Source: Macrotis lagotis
Taxonomy: Eukaryota > Chordata > Mammalia > Peramelemorphia > Peramelidae
Direction of reading: 5' to 3'
DNA length: 64,000 bases
NCBI RefSeq assembly: GCF_037893015.1
Contig: NC_133658.1
Location: 12,958,304 to 13,022,303, forward strand
Shown: positions 1 to 11,395 of the stretch, one piece after another
Layout of the letters: every line of letters begins with the position of its first letter
Position numbering within the stretch: the first letter of the stretch is position 1
Position numbers and translations under genes: made by a program
Notes under the pieces: model-generated
What the model was told of the DNA's origin: nothing
Databases searched by the model: none
The model's input: the letters and a program-made list of their open reading frames with translations, nothing else

Positions 1-275
1 CTCATATTCAGGTTAAAATTGCACTAATAGATAAACTAAAATTTTGGAGATTGTGGTTAGAGGCTAAAAAATGACATAGGATTGTGGGGGGATTGGAAAT
101 ATCAGTAACACCAATATTCTGTGCCTGCTTGAAGTTTAGCCCTATCACTAAAGGCCTATGTAAGTGCATCTGTAATAGGCAGGGTAAAATAAGTCTATAT
201 TTGTAGAGGCACTATACAGGTCAAAATGAAAACAATGCAACACAAAACAACCAAACAAAACATTGAAAGGAGCCT

Positions 276-985
276 ATTCCTTTTTTAAAGAAAGATTTTA
301 TTTATTTTGAGTTTTACAATTTCCCCCCATTCTTGCTTTCTTCCCCCTACCCCCACAGAAAGCAGTCTGTTAGTTTTTACATTCTTTTCATGCTATACAT
401 TGATCTCAGTTGAATGTGATGAGAGAGAAATCATATCCTTAAGGAAGAAAAATAAAGTATAAGAGAAAGTAAAATTACATGATAAGATAACTGTTTTTTT
501 TCTAAATTGAAGGTAATAGTCTTTGGTCTTTATTCAGACTCCTCTTTTCTTTTTCTGGATACAGATAGTAAGGTTGATCATCATCCCCATGTTGCTGTTA
601 GGCTGTATAATGTTTTTCTGATTCAGCTCCTCTCACTCAGCGTCAGTTCATGCAAATCCCTCCAGGCTTCCTTGAATTCCCATCCCTCCTGCTTTCTAAT
701 AGAACAATAGTATTCCATGACATACATATACCACCGTTTGTTAATCCATTCCCCAGCTAAAGGACATTCACTTAATTTCCAATTCTTTGCCACCACAAAC
801 AGGGCTGCTATGAATATTTTTGTACAAGTGATGGTTTTACCCTTTTTCCTACTCTCTTCAGGTTATATACCTAGTAGTGGTATTGCTGGATCAAAGTATG
901 ACATTTTTGTTGCCCTTTGGGCAGAATTCTAAATTGCTCTCCAGAAAGTTCACAGCTCCACCAACAATGTGTTATTGTCCCAGAT
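276..985 (-). mobile_element. L1 LINE 3' end, antisense
   Basis: Read on the minus strand this is the end of L1 ORF2 followed by its 3' UTR. The plus-strand text 'aacaatagtattccatgaca' and the later 'tttccaattctttgccacca' recur in the other antisense L1 copies of this window (24.2, 33.4, 34.3, 44.9 and 61.0 kb). The T-rich start near 276-300 fits the poly(A) end of a minus-strand insertion. The copy is 5' truncated and has lost its frame, so it makes no protein. The frames at 507-710 and 717-932 are chance frames inside it. Confidence 0.85.
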
Positions 986-1029
986 AAGAAACCTATTCTT
1001 TGAAAAAGAAGAAAAAAGAAAAACCTTAG

Positions 1030-1640
1030 TTAAGCATGCCAAATCTATTCCACTCTAACCACTTCCTATGTTCTAGTCTGTAAATACCAACTTTCTCTTG
1101 GACATCTCAAAAATGGATGTCTGCTCAAATTAAATTAAATACAACCAAAGTGGAATGTTTACTTAAAATACTCCCCTCTTTCAAATTTCCTTAATAGTTT
1201 CAAGGTCATCGCCATTGTCTGGATCACCCACATGCAACCCCAGTTTGCTTCAACTTTTAACTCTTACCTATCATAGATATCCGATTTGTTGCCAAGTCTG
1301 ATCATATCTCCCTTGAATTTCTTTGATGTATCTCCTTTTCTCAATTCACTTTTCTGCTACATTGGGCAGATTACATCATCTTATCCCTGGACCCATGGAA
1401 TAATAGCTGATTTATTTCCCTATTTCAGCTTTCTTTCTACTTCAAAATACCCTCTACTTAGCTTCCAAAGTCATCTTTGTAAAGTATAGCTTTTCGAAGT
1501 TATAGTCAATGTTGTAGTTGCTATTCAATAAACTCCAGTTACTCCTTATACTTACAGAATAAAACACAATCTCTGTTGAGGTTTTAAAGTCTTTGACAAC
1601 TTAACCCCTTCTTACCTATATTTCTAGCTGGGTGGAACAC
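1030..1640 (+). mobile_element. L2 (CR1-clade LINE) relic, 3' region
   Basis: Old, diverged L2 sequence. Recognisable pieces are 'cttggacatctcaaaaatgg' near 1097, the 'aataaactccagttactcc' block near 1528 and 'gtctttgacaacttaacccc' near 1590, in the order expected from the L2 3' region. No open frame survives. Family assignment is from remembered consensus features, not a search. Confidence 0.6.
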
Positions 1641-1984
1641 AAGGATATAAATTTAGTGAAAGATTAAGGCAGAGTCCAGGAGGTAGAATTCATTCTAGTA
1701 TCCTCCCAATGCCAAACAGGGCTTAAAATATTCCAACAGTAGCAGAGGTTTGGAGAACTTGGTGAAGTCTGAGTCTACTCTCCCCGGGTAATGAGATGGT
1801 AGAGTGCATAATGTGCTCCCAGGTTGTGAGAGAGAACATCTACAATTTTTTCTGTTTGACAAACATCTGAAGGAAACATTCCTTTGGAAATGTTTATGAG
1901 TCTTAAATAGTTAAATGGATTAATATACTAATCTCTGGGGGTTACCAGTTGCAATAAGAGAATATAAGCTTTAATTAATGACAT

Positions 1985-2305
1985 TAGAGAGAATCAGTAC
2001 TCCTTTAGAATTGATTGTACAGCATGGGAGACCCTGGCACTGGACTGCTCATCAGTTGAGGGGGCTGCACTCAATGAGGAAGGCAGAATTGAAGCAGCTC
2101 AAAGGAAACCTGACATCTGTAAGTTTAGAGTATGCACCCCAAGGGCTCCCATAGACTATTTGTGCCCAAGCTGGAGTAGAGCATTCCAAGCTTGCATTGG
2201 TCTTATCAGCCACAGTTGGACACACTGTCCTTTGTCTCAAACATAGTGGTGTAGTTTTGGTCTCCTTCAATACTGAAGGACGAGGACCAAAGTAAAGATG
2301 ATGAT
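1985..2305 (+). mobile_element. RTE LINE 3' tail (5' truncated)
   Basis: This segment matches 26125-26415 almost line for line, where the same text lies directly downstream of an RTE ORF2 remnant. Shared landmarks are 'ttgattgtacagcatggga', 'ggcagaattgaagcagctca' and the terminal 'ctgaaggacgaggacc' motif. Its reverse complement lies at 56035-56340, at the 3' end of a long RTE. It is therefore a severely truncated RTE copy or an RTE-tailed SINE. Confidence 0.8.
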
Positions 2306-2309
2306 GTAA

Positions 2310-2944
2310 TCTTCTTTGCTCTGAAAAAGTGATACTGAAATTTATAACTGTAATCATAATAGATGATACCTATGTGTACATATGTATACTACATGCATAA
2401 ATGCATGCATACTCAAATAGATGTGAGAATAGATAAAAATGTGTTTATAGTTTCTCATATTTTTTGTTGATTTCATATAGTCTAAAAATATGCATAAGCA
2501 ATGTGTATTTTGGTATTTGGTTTTGGTATTTGTTGATAACATTCCATACTTTTCATCTTCTGATTCTCTTTTTATTTAATTGTTTAAATTACACGGTTTT
2601 CAGTTTCTGCTGCACATTCCTGAATATGGTATAGAATGTGCTTTTCCAATTGCTCAGGATTATTCTTGCAGTCAACAGATGGAGAGTACTTCATTTATGA
2701 AACACACATTTCACTATTTCAGCTATTTTCACTTTACAGGCTACTAATCCAAATAGATCACCTTTCTATGAGGATTTGAGATGTTAAGATTTTGCCACTG
2801 AAAAACAGACTAATGATGAAGCATTTATCTGGCAAATCGAACTGTGAAACTTAGTTATGAAAATGCTCATTTTTCTGTGTTCAGAGCAATGTGATAATGG
2901 GGGACGTATGGCATCAAGATTATCTTGAATTTCTGTGGCATACT
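2310..2944. other. No recognisable feature
   Basis: AT-rich, non-repetitive DNA with a short ATGCATGC-like alternating stretch near 2390-2415. I see no gene, RNA or clear transposon here. Confidence 0.5.
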
Positions 2945-3038
2945 TCTAATGTTTTCCTCTAAATGATCTGTACTGATTTCATATGGGACTGTCAGTTTCT
3001 TTTCTAAATGATCCATCCATCCATCTACCCATCTATCC

Positions 3039-3077
<39 letters not shown>

Positions 3078-3239
3078 ATCTATCTATCTATCTATTGATC
3101 CATCCATCCATCTTGGTTTTCCTTCATTATTAAAGAAGACCAAAATGACATCACTATGTTTGAGATAAATTACAGTGTGTCTGATTATGGTTGATCTTTG
3201 TTATCTATCTGTCCATTTATCTATCTATTATCCATCTAA

Positions 3240-3284
<45 letters not shown>

Positions 3285-3510
3285 TTAATATATAGATATA
3301 TATGTGCATTGTTTTCATATTATAGATAATCCTCAAATTACCCCATGACATGAGAGCTCTATTGGGAGAATTAAAAAAATAAGAAAAATTATCAAAACCA
3401 TAACTTAATAAGAATGTTAAAAATAACATAGATGTGCCTCTCCCTCTTTCTATTTTTCTTTAATTGTTGGAAAACTATGTTCATTCCTTTCCATTCCTTC
3501 CCCTTTGAAA
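2945..3510 (+). repeat. Tandem duplication, unit 1
   Basis: First copy of a direct repeat of about 540-566 bp. It starts with 'tctaatgttttcctctaaat' and contains, in order, a TATC/ATCC microsatellite (3011-3112), a short fragment matching the reverse complement of the RTE 3' end (about 3120-3185), a second TATC run, a TA/CA run (3242-3284) and an A-rich block ending 'cccctttgaaa'. Every block recurs in the same order in unit 2. Confidence 0.93.
3011..3284. repeat. (TATC)n and (TA)n(CA)n microsatellites in unit 1
   Basis: ATCC/TATC tetranucleotides at 3011-3112 and TA then CA dinucleotides at 3242-3284. The open frame rich in Ile, Tyr, Leu and Ser over the tetranucleotide is an artefact of the repeat. 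Confidence 0.95.
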
Positions 3511-3786
3511 TCTAATGTTTTCCTGTAAATGATCTGTACTGATTTCATATGGGACTTCCAGTTTCTTTTCTAAATGATCTACCTATCCATCTATCTATTT
3601 ATCTATCTATCTCTCTATCTATCTAGCTATCTGTTGATCCATTCATCCATCTATCTTGATTTTCCTTCATTATTAAAGAAGACCAAAATGACATCACTAT
3701 GTTTGAGATAAATTACAGTGTGTCTGATTATGGTTGATCTTTGTTATCTATCTGTCCATTTATCTATCTATCTATTATCCATCTAA

Positions 3787-3822
<36 letters not shown>

Positions 3823-4047
3823 TAATATATAAATATATATGTGTGTTGTTTTCATATTATAGATAATCCTCAAATTACCCCATGACATGAGAGCTCTATT
3901 GAGAGAATTAAAAAATAAGAAAAATTATCAAAACCATAACTTAATAAGAATGTTAAAAAATAGCATAGATGTGCCTCTCCCTCTTTCTATTTTTCTTTAA
4001 TTGTTGGAAAACTATGTTCATTCCTTTCCATTCCTTCTCCTTTGAAA
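3511..4047 (+). repeat. Tandem duplication, unit 2
   Basis: Second copy, abutting unit 1 with the same first six bases (tctaat). Outside the microsatellites only a few substitutions separate the units (for example 'gggactgtcag' versus 'gggacttccag'), so the duplication is fairly recent. The TATC and TA runs differ in length, as expected for unstable repeats. Sequence beyond 4047 is unique to this side. Confidence 0.93.
3577..3830. repeat. (TATC)n and (TA)n microsatellites in unit 2
   Basis: The counterpart of the unit 1 runs: tetranucleotides at about 3580-3655 with more interruptions, and a shorter TA run at about 3789-3820. Confidence 0.93.
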
Positions 4048-4558
4048 GTTTAAAGAAAAACAAAGCAAGAAGAACAAAGAAAAAATCCTATGTAACAAAT
4101 ATTCAATAGTCAAGGAAATTCACACAACAAACATACATAGAAACTCATTGGATATATTCATGTATACATGCACATATCATTGGAGACAAGAGTGGGGGTG
4201 TATCTTTTTATTGATATTATTTTATTGTGCATTTTATTTAAGTATGTATTACATGCATATGTGTACACACATAAATGCGCATATGTAATAAAAACAGATA
4301 ATGTATACAATATTTAATATGTTTTTTCATATGGATGTGCTTACATGTATTTTTTATGTGTGCCTCATTCGGCAACCTCCTTGTACATTTGCAAGCAGAT
4401 AGGTGGCCCTCTGCCATTGTGGCTGGATGTAATATTTCTCATAATTCTTACAAGCTTTTAAAGTTTCTTACTTAGAGTCTTCTTAATTTTACAATTGTTC
4501 TTCTGGCTCTATTTGCATCTTTATCAGTTTGTAAAATTATTCAAATTGTACATTTTTA

Positions 4559-4559
4559 A

Positions 4560-4612
<53 letters not shown>
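4559..4612. repeat. (CA)n(CT)n microsatellite
   Basis: A short CA run leads into about 20 perfect CT units (4571-4610), a homopurine/homopyrimidine tract. Confidence 0.97.
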
Positions 4613-4615
<3 letters not shown>

Positions 4616-4619
4616 ATAT

Positions 4620-4800
4620 TTTTTCAAAGACTTAAAACATGAAGGGATCTTAGAAGACAGCTCATCCAACTCCCCAAAAAACTGAATCCAGAGAGATTTG
4701 CTGATTTGTCCATTTTTCTATCTCTTGTTGGTATTAGAATTTGGACTATCCTCTGTCTACAAAGCCTCCCTTTCCATTAGAACATGCTTACTCTAATCCC
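4620..4800 (-). mobile_element. MIR-like SINE relic
   Basis: Diverged text resembling the reverse of a MIR/THER CORE-SINE: 'gaagggatcttagaagacag', 'ctcatccaactcc' and later 'aatttggactatcc'. Only general layout supports the call. Confidence 0.35.
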
Positions 4801-6169
4801 CTGATGACATAAAATTTCTAAAATATATTTTGGTTACTTTCTCAATTTTTTTTGGTCTTGTCATCTTTGCCTAGAAAAATAAATCAGAGATCCCTTATTT
4901 GGTCATTAGTTCATGATCATGAATAACCTTAGAGGAAGCAGTTGTGGTTGAATGCTAAGTATGAAAAGGATTATTAAGAGTGAGAGAAACAAAAATTAGA
5001 GAAATCTATAGTAGCTTTTTGAGTTAAATTATACAGGACAAAAGTTATAGGAAGTTAATACAGATGAACCAAGGGAGGGTTTTTCAAGAAAATGGAGACA
5101 GTCATGTTTGCAGATAGTAGTAAATGATGAAGTAGATGGAGGAAATGAAAATAAATGAGAGTAAAAATTGACTAAAAGATCCAGAAAATATATGTGAGGT
5201 TCATTGTGCTTTCATTCTATTGATTAAAAATGCATCTCATTCTTACATTTTTTTTAATCACAGGAGATTCCAACTCATACATCAAAAATAACTCTAGAAT
5301 CCTTAGAAGAGAAAACAATAGAATGTTATTTACAAATACTTAGTGATAACCATAAAATATAGCATAAAATTGGGATATATATCTTCACTGAATATATTCA
5401 ATACTTTTTGGAATATATCCAGAGCAAGATCCATGCTGAGTTAGTTTTCCTCTGGAAGATGAGATACTCCCTGTTTGTGGATGCCATTAAACTTATTTCT
5501 TCAAGTTCCAGGATAAGCTCTCTTGAGAGAAAATTAGAATAAATTAACAATGAAGTAAGATCAAATGGAGAATGAATTTCTATTGCTCAGATTTCAGCCA
5601 AACTTAGGATGAGCACTGTATAGTTACTAGTCTTTTCGGCATCTAGGACCACCAAGACAGATAGACAGTATGATTATCTCAAGAGCTGAACATGAAGAAA
5701 ACTTTGGAATGGATTTTCTTGGGAAATTTTAAAGTCCTTTTATTGATTTCAAAATTGCTATGAAATACTAACATTTTATCATTTTGCTCAAGGATAACCA
5801 AAGATAAATCATAATAGCCTCTAAACAAATTAGAATTAGCATCACCTAGAAGACAATGGAGAAGCCCAGAGTTGGGTAAAATTAGGCCAAACAAAAATAA
5901 TAATAATAACAATAATAGTAATAATAATTAATTTAATTTAATTTAAAACATAAAGTGAGGAATCCTTAAAAAAAGATAATGAGTCAGATTGAAAGGGCTC
6001 ATATTATGGCAAGAATAAGAGTCAATCAAACTGCTTAATTGGTTCTTTGATGATATCAATAAAAATCAAGAGAAGCCATTAGCACGTGGAATGATCCCTC
6101 TATTGGCAGTATTTTGGACGAATATAGATCAGTATTGCTATCAAACACTCTCAAATCAAGATTATTACA
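4801..6169. other. Mostly unique AT-rich DNA
   Basis: No gene or clear transposon. An (AAT)n/(TTAAT)n simple repeat lies at about 5893-5947. Confidence 0.5.
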
Positions 6170-6425
6170 GTTAAGTATCAATACTGGGCATGTGCAAGAC
6201 AGTTAGGTAGTAAAGACGGAAAGACAAAAATAAAGAATCCCTTCTTATCAAGGAACTTTAGCTATGTTAAACAAAAATGACATGTACATGAAAAAATAAA
6301 AAATATTACTAAATACAAATTATCTGAAAGTCATAACAAGAAATTTAAATAGGAAGTATGAAAACTAGGTGGATCAGAAAAGGCTTTATGTGGGAGATTG
6401 TATATGATACCTGATTGATTGGAAA
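6170..6425 (-). mobile_element. L2 relic, antisense
   Basis: Begins with a degenerate 'actgggcatgtgcaagacag' and 'cttatcaaggaactttag' arrangement, then 'gatcagaaaaggctttatgt', the order of a reverse-oriented L2 3' end. Diverged and non-coding. Confidence 0.5.
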
Positions 6426-6786
6426 AAGCCAAGGAGGGCAGACTTGAGAGGGGAAAAATAAATGAAAGAAATAATGAAAAATAAAAGGAAAAATAAACAA
6501 AATCTCTCCTTCATAAAGTTCTTTGTAAATTCCATTTGCATGTTTGGAATGTCAAGATTCCCCCTTTTGAAAAAAATACCAATTTCCAATGGTGTCAGCT
6601 ATTACCCTTTATTTTCAGTTTGATTTTGGATAATTTTTTAATACTGTCTAGTTGGTACTCAGATGCTATTCTCTCTTACTCAACTGAATTGTCATTCTTT
6701 AACTAGACTAGAACAAAAATCTCTCTTTGAATAGACTTTGTTGTCAGACATGGTTTCCAAGACTGATTTTAAAGACACACAATTCT

Positions 6787-6930
6787 GGGCAGCCAGGTGG
6801 TACAGTGGATAGAGCACTGGCCCTGGAGTCAGGAGGACCTGAGTTCAAATTCCACCTCAGACACTTAATAATTATCTGCCTGAATGACCTTGTATAAGTC
6901 ACTTAAAATGCATTGCCTTGCCAAAAAAAG
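6787..6930 (+). mobile_element. MAR1-type marsupial CORE-SINE
   Basis: Almost complete copy: head 'gggcagccaggtggtacagt', tRNA-like middle 'ctggagtcaggaggacctga', and tail 'aagtcacttaaaatgcattg' followed by an A-run. The head carries the internal RNA polymerase III promoter-like part of the tRNA-derived SINE. Orientation is set by the A-rich 3' tail. Confidence 0.92.
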
Positions 6931-6989
6931 TTCACAATAGCTCTTCAGATCCGACTGAACCATATTATTCCTTAAAGTCTTTCTTTCTA

Positions 6990-7200
6990 AGTCATTTTTT
7001 AAAAATTAAAATAAATTTATTTTCTCTTCGTTCCATTCCCAGCACCACTTGAAAGAAGGGATAAAATAAAGAAATCCTTGTAACATATTTAAGCAAAATA
7101 CTTTCTCTTGTTTTCTGTGTTCAAAAAAGGAGTATAAACAAAAAGAAATGAAAGTTTCATTCCTTACACTGAGCATCACCTCTCTCATTTTAGGTTACAG
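6990..7200 (-). mobile_element. L1 3' UTR fragment, antisense (possible)
   Basis: The start 'aaattaaaataaatttattt' and C/T-rich text followed by 'gtaacatatttaagcaaaat' resemble reverse-oriented L1 3' UTRs elsewhere in the window. The match is loose. Confidence 0.4.
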
Positions 7201-7599
7201 GACCAGTTCAATAATTTGTATGGATGCTTCATGATTTGCTAAAAGACATTTAGGCAATTTACAAATGTCTATATTATATAGAAGACAGAACCCTTCACTA
7301 CAGATGTCAGTACCACTGAGAAAGCCATCAATACTGTATCTTATGAACAAATGCATAATTTAACTAATTCCCAGAAACAACACTTTTTCTCCAGGTGTTG
7401 GAAATAGATTCCTCTGATGCCTTGGAAATGCTCTAACTCAGATTGCAGGATATTTTATGACCATATACATAGCATGATAGCTGAGAATTATTCCAAGAAA
7501 TATGGCGTTTGAAAATTCAACAAAACTTCATATCTGTGTAGCCAATAAGTTAACAGGGCAGTATCATCCTTTACTCTGAGCATCTGAATTATTATTCTC

Positions 7600-8220
7600 T
7601 CTTTTCCTTGTGCCTTGAGCAGAATCTGTTAGAGAACATACTTTATCCAAATGAGCTGACTTCAATTGCACTGAAGAAATGTATCCCAGCTCAATGCTCA
7701 GACCTAGAAGAAATCAATGAAGCAAATTGTGACTCCGCCAGCTTATTTCCTATTGGTGACCAAGACCATCATTTGGTGTTTAAGGTGCATTCTTTGCTGA
7801 TGGTGACTTTGCAAAGTTCATTGCTTTAATGACATGCTTTTCAAGTCAGCTCCTGCTGCATAATTTGCTTATCAAGTTGGATAATAGCTCTATGATTCCC
7901 CCGACATTTTCGATTATTCTATTAATGAAGAGCACACTTTGCTGAGCAAGTTTAATTGTGTGTTTTTCTCTGATTCACTGCTGATTGGTCTCCATATTTC
8001 AGTGATTGAGCTGAGTGCTTCACAAGTTCTGATTTCGCATCTTTACTGATGAAGAAAAATATGTCAGTTGTTGATTTTTCATTAGGGTCTGGCAATTTGT
8101 GAAATTTTCTTGGGAAGAAAAGCTCTCTTTCTTGCTATAAACATCATCATTGTTATTATTATTATTATTATTATAACAACGATTTAAAATCTCTCCTCTG
8201 TTCAGCATGGCTAATACATG
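7600..8220. other. Candidate conserved non-coding element
   Basis: A block of about 600 bp without detectable repeat similarity except a short (ATT)n run at 8147-8175. It has more varied base composition than its flanks and many short homeobox-like cores (TAAT/ATTA), for example around 7900-7960. Such blocks are often distal enhancers in mammals, but conservation cannot be tested from one sequence. A frame at 7608-7829 opens only from TTG and shows no splice context, so I do not call it coding. Confidence 0.25.
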
Positions 8221-8412
8221 ATCAGCACCTCTGCTAGATTATTCTATCAAATTGAAATGTTTTTCTGTGTCCAGAAAACTGGAAAGTCCATGGTTGCTGT
8301 TGTTATCTTGTTACTCTGAGAGTCTAGGAGTGAACAGGTAGATTAGCCTTCTTAAGGAGTCCTCACTTCTGAGCTCACCATGATTTGCTTTCCTATAACA
8401 ATAGACCAATAT

Positions 8413-8565
8413 GGTGGCAGTTCGATGGCGCAGTGGGTAGAGCACAGGCCCCGGAGTCAGGAGAACCTGAGATCCGATTCCACCTCAGACACCTCCTAAT
8501 GACCCAGCTGTATGGCCTTGGGCGAGCCACTGAACCCCATTGTCTTTTAGAAAATAACCAAGACA
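8413..8565 (+). mobile_element. MAR1-type marsupial CORE-SINE
   Basis: Head 'tggcagttcgatggcgcagt', middle 'ggagtcaggagaacctgaga', tail 'cgagccactgaaccccattg'. The frame at 8385-8627 is read through the SINE and is not a gene. Confidence 0.92.
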
Positions 8566-8639
8566 GAAAACAAGGAACTAAGAGAAAAACACTATTAGCA
8601 AAACCATTTCATAATACGGCATTTTAAAAATAGTCCTAA

Positions 8640-9415
8640 ACAACAACAAAAGCAGCAACAAATCTGCACTCCCTAGAAATATGGCAACGGTTTTCCCAGA
8701 TATAGGGAGTATTCATGGGAAGAATGGGAATAAACTGAAAATACAATTTTAGTGGCTCACACGAGTTATGGATTCACATGACAAGGCAACTCACAACCCT
8801 GGAAATGTAGGTCCTAAAAGTCCCTTCTGTGAAACAAGCAGCCAAACTTCAATTTCCAATGCTAGTTTCCTCTTGAGTCTGTGACTGCTTTTTGTCTGAG
8901 CTCTTCTGGGGCTGTTCTCAACCAATGCTTTTGCACTTGGCAAACCACCTATCTGAGCTTGGAGTATGTTTCACTCCCCACTGCTCATTGTAATAACTCT
9001 TCCCCATGGAGAAATGGCATCTTCAAACCATCAGGCCTGATGTGGTAGAGAAATTGCCCCTCTTCCCTAATTCCCTCCCAAGAATTCTTACTTATCCGAG
9101 ACTTGACTTGTTTTCTTCTTTACTTGTGGCTCCTGGTTAGGGATCTGCAGAAAGGCTTCACTATTTATGGCCTTGAAAAGTCATGAACAAATTTTACTCA
9201 TGAATGTGGTCTTTGCCTTTAATTTAATCAGAGAAAATAGCTTATATCTCATAAAATGAGTGTCTGTGATGGTCCATAATTTTATAATTACTTTAACTCC
9301 ATGGTACCACATTAAAATCTCATCATACAGGTGATGAAATTCTCATCAACTCAGGTGGAAGCATAATCATATTCCTCTTCACTTACATGTGAATGTGGAG
9401 GGGCCTGGAATAAGA
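8640..9415. other. Unique DNA, no feature
   Basis: Slightly higher GC than the neighbours, with no repeat match I recognise and no open frame worth reporting. Confidence 0.5.
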
Positions 9416-9417
9416 AT

Positions 9418-9720
9418 TTCTTTTTTTTTTAACTTTTTTCTAATTATGAAGTAGTTTTCCACTTTCATGTTCTGTAAGTTTTTGAGTTCTACATTTTACT
9501 ATCTCTTTCCCTTCTTTCCCCCCTCCCTATTACAGTAAATAATCTGATATGTTATACAATTGTGTTAAGCATAGTTCCTTATCTTATTGTGAAAGAAGAT
9601 TCAGAATGAAAGGGAAAAATCATGAGAAAGAAAAACCAAAAACATTTTTAAAAAAAGTAGAATAGCTTTGTCTTCATTCATATTTCATATTTCATTCATA
9701 TTTCACCTTCTCAGAAGGTG
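9418..9720 (-). mobile_element. L1 3' UTR, antisense
   Basis: A T-run (poly(A) on the minus strand) followed by a pyrimidine-rich stretch (9505-9530) and 'taatctgatatgttatacaa', the same layout as the antisense L1 3' ends near 33.0 and 44.5 kb. Confidence 0.7.
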
Positions 9721-9769
9721 AATGACATTTAGGAAAAAACCATCTAAACTATCTCCTATGTAGTAAGTA

Positions 9770-9921
9770 GTGGGTTAAATACTTTATAGATATTCTGTCA
9801 ATTGATTCTGATAACAATTCTGTAAAATGGGATTGTCATTATACTGATTTTATAGTTGAGGTAAACAAGTTCAGTGACTTGCCCAGGGTTGAACAGCTGG
9901 CATTTGACATCAGATGAATAT

Positions 9922-9925
<4 letters not shown>
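9770..9925 (-). mobile_element. MIR-type SINE, antisense
   Basis: Contains 'ttctgtaaaatggga', 'gttgaggtaaacaagttcag' and 'tgacttgcccagggttgaac', the reverse-oriented CORE-SINE signature found in old mammalian MIRs. Confidence 0.65.

Positions 9926-9983
<58 letters not shown>
9926..9983. repeat. (GA)n microsatellite
   Basis: About 29 nearly perfect GA units. The poly-Leu/Ser minus-strand frame across it is an artefact. Confidence 0.97.
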
Positions 9984-9985
<2 letters not shown>

Positions 9986-10002
9986 AGTGAAATAGCAACA
10001 AA

Positions 10003-10165
10003 GGGGGCAGCTAGGTGGTGCAGTGGATAGAGCATGGCCCTGGAGTCAGGAGGACCTGAGTTCAAATCCGACCTCAGACATTTAATAATTACCTAGCTGT
10101 GTGGCCTTGGGCAAGCCACTTAACCCCATTTCACTTGTAAAAAAAAACCTAAAAGCAAAAACAAG
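10003..10165 (+). mobile_element. MAR1-type marsupial CORE-SINE
   Basis: One of the cleanest copies: 'ggggcagctaggtggtgcag', 'ggccctggagtcaggaggac', 'cctagctgtgtggccttggg', 'caagccacttaaccccattt' and an A-rich tail. It lies just downstream of the GA microsatellite. Confidence 0.95.
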
Positions 10166-10611
10166 ATCGTAATAAAAGAGAATTAAGAAAATGTGATGGG
10201 AAAGGGTAAGGGTGAAGACAGAATGGGAACAAGGCTTTGAAATCTGCATAGAAAAGACTAGAATCTGGAAGAGAAATCCTGTATGCACCGCAGAATGAAG
10301 ACCCAGAAGGGACTTTTTGAAGGATCAAGGGGGTCAAATTGACAGAAGGATACTCCATGGTAAGAAGTCACTGGTTGACTGGGTTTTTCTGACAGAGAAA
10401 GTCAAAGCTCTAAGGAAATTTCCAGAATGGGAAGAGAGCCAAAGTGTAGATATAGAGTTCACATGGGCACCATGAGTAAGGAGGTGACTGAGTATTTTAC
10501 CATCAGGATCAAGGGAGAAAATAGATGGTGAAAAAAGAACAAACGGTGATGATGTGTGAAGCTCAAGCTCAAAGGGAGAGGAAAATGAAATAAAAACAAA
10601 CCATAAAGACT

Positions 10612-10990
10612 AGTCAAAGTCAGTCAATGAGTACTTTAAGGCTCCTACTAGATACCAGACCTGCTGCTATAACTTGAAACCACCAAAGAAGCAAGAAACA
10701 ATCCTTCCTCTACAGAAATTCCCCATCTATTTGGGCTTGGATACGGGTGTGGGAGGGAGAATGCAACATATAAGCAATTATGTGGAAACAAGCTATGAAA
10801 AATAAATTGGGACTAAAGATAGGAGGGGAAGATAATAACAATGAAGCTGATGGAGAAGGGAGTCCTTGAAAAGGTACTCCTTTAGCTGAAACATGAAGGA
10901 TGCTAAGGAAGCCAAGAGAAACATGATGAGGGAGAAAATTTCAAGCACAGGGGAAATTTTCAGGATTTAGGAAATAGAGTATCTAGTTAC
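10612..10990 (-). mobile_element. L2 3' end, antisense
   Basis: Starts with 'aatgagtactttaaggctcc', the reverse of the L2 terminus, and continues through 'caatccttcctctacagaaa', 'ggatgctaaggaagccaag' and 'tttcaagcacagggg', all in reverse L2 order. No frame remains. Confidence 0.65.
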
Positions 10991-11149
10991 AGAACAACAA
11001 GCAGATCAGTGTCACTAATCTGAAATTCTGGAGGAATATATTATTCTTTTTAGTTCCTATTTGAGTTGACAGGAGCATATACATGGAGATAAGATTCAAA
11101 TTCTTTTGGGAAGTGGAAAGAGATATAACTGGATATATGCACACACATG

Positions 11150-11395
11150 TCTATGTCTATCTATCTATCTATCAATTTCTTTTCTCATTCATCTATCTGT
11201 CATCTATCTTTCTGTCAACTATCTCTTTTCTCATCCATCTGTCATCTATCTTTCTTTCTATCTATAACTATCATCTATCTATCTCTTTTCTCATCTATCT
11301 TTTCTCATCTATCTATATCATCTATCTCTTTGCTCATCCATCTATCAATCACCTATCTATCATCTATCTATCTATCTATCTATCTATCTATTATG
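11150..11395. repeat. Imperfect (TATC)n array
   Basis: About 245 bp of TATC/ATCT with repeated longer insertions of 'tcttttctcatc', so it is becoming a higher-order repeat. The two overlapping Ile/Ser/Leu-rich frames (11083-11428) are artefacts of the array. Confidence 0.95.

Noticed and set aside
2945..4047. CRISPR-like or satellite array
   Set aside because: Only two units of about 550 bp, no spacer pattern, and eukaryotic context. It is a simple tandem duplication.
6787..6870. tRNA gene
   Set aside because: The SINE heads keep tRNA-derived promoter-like sequence but no cloverleaf or anticodon arm, and they occur in about seventeen dispersed copies.
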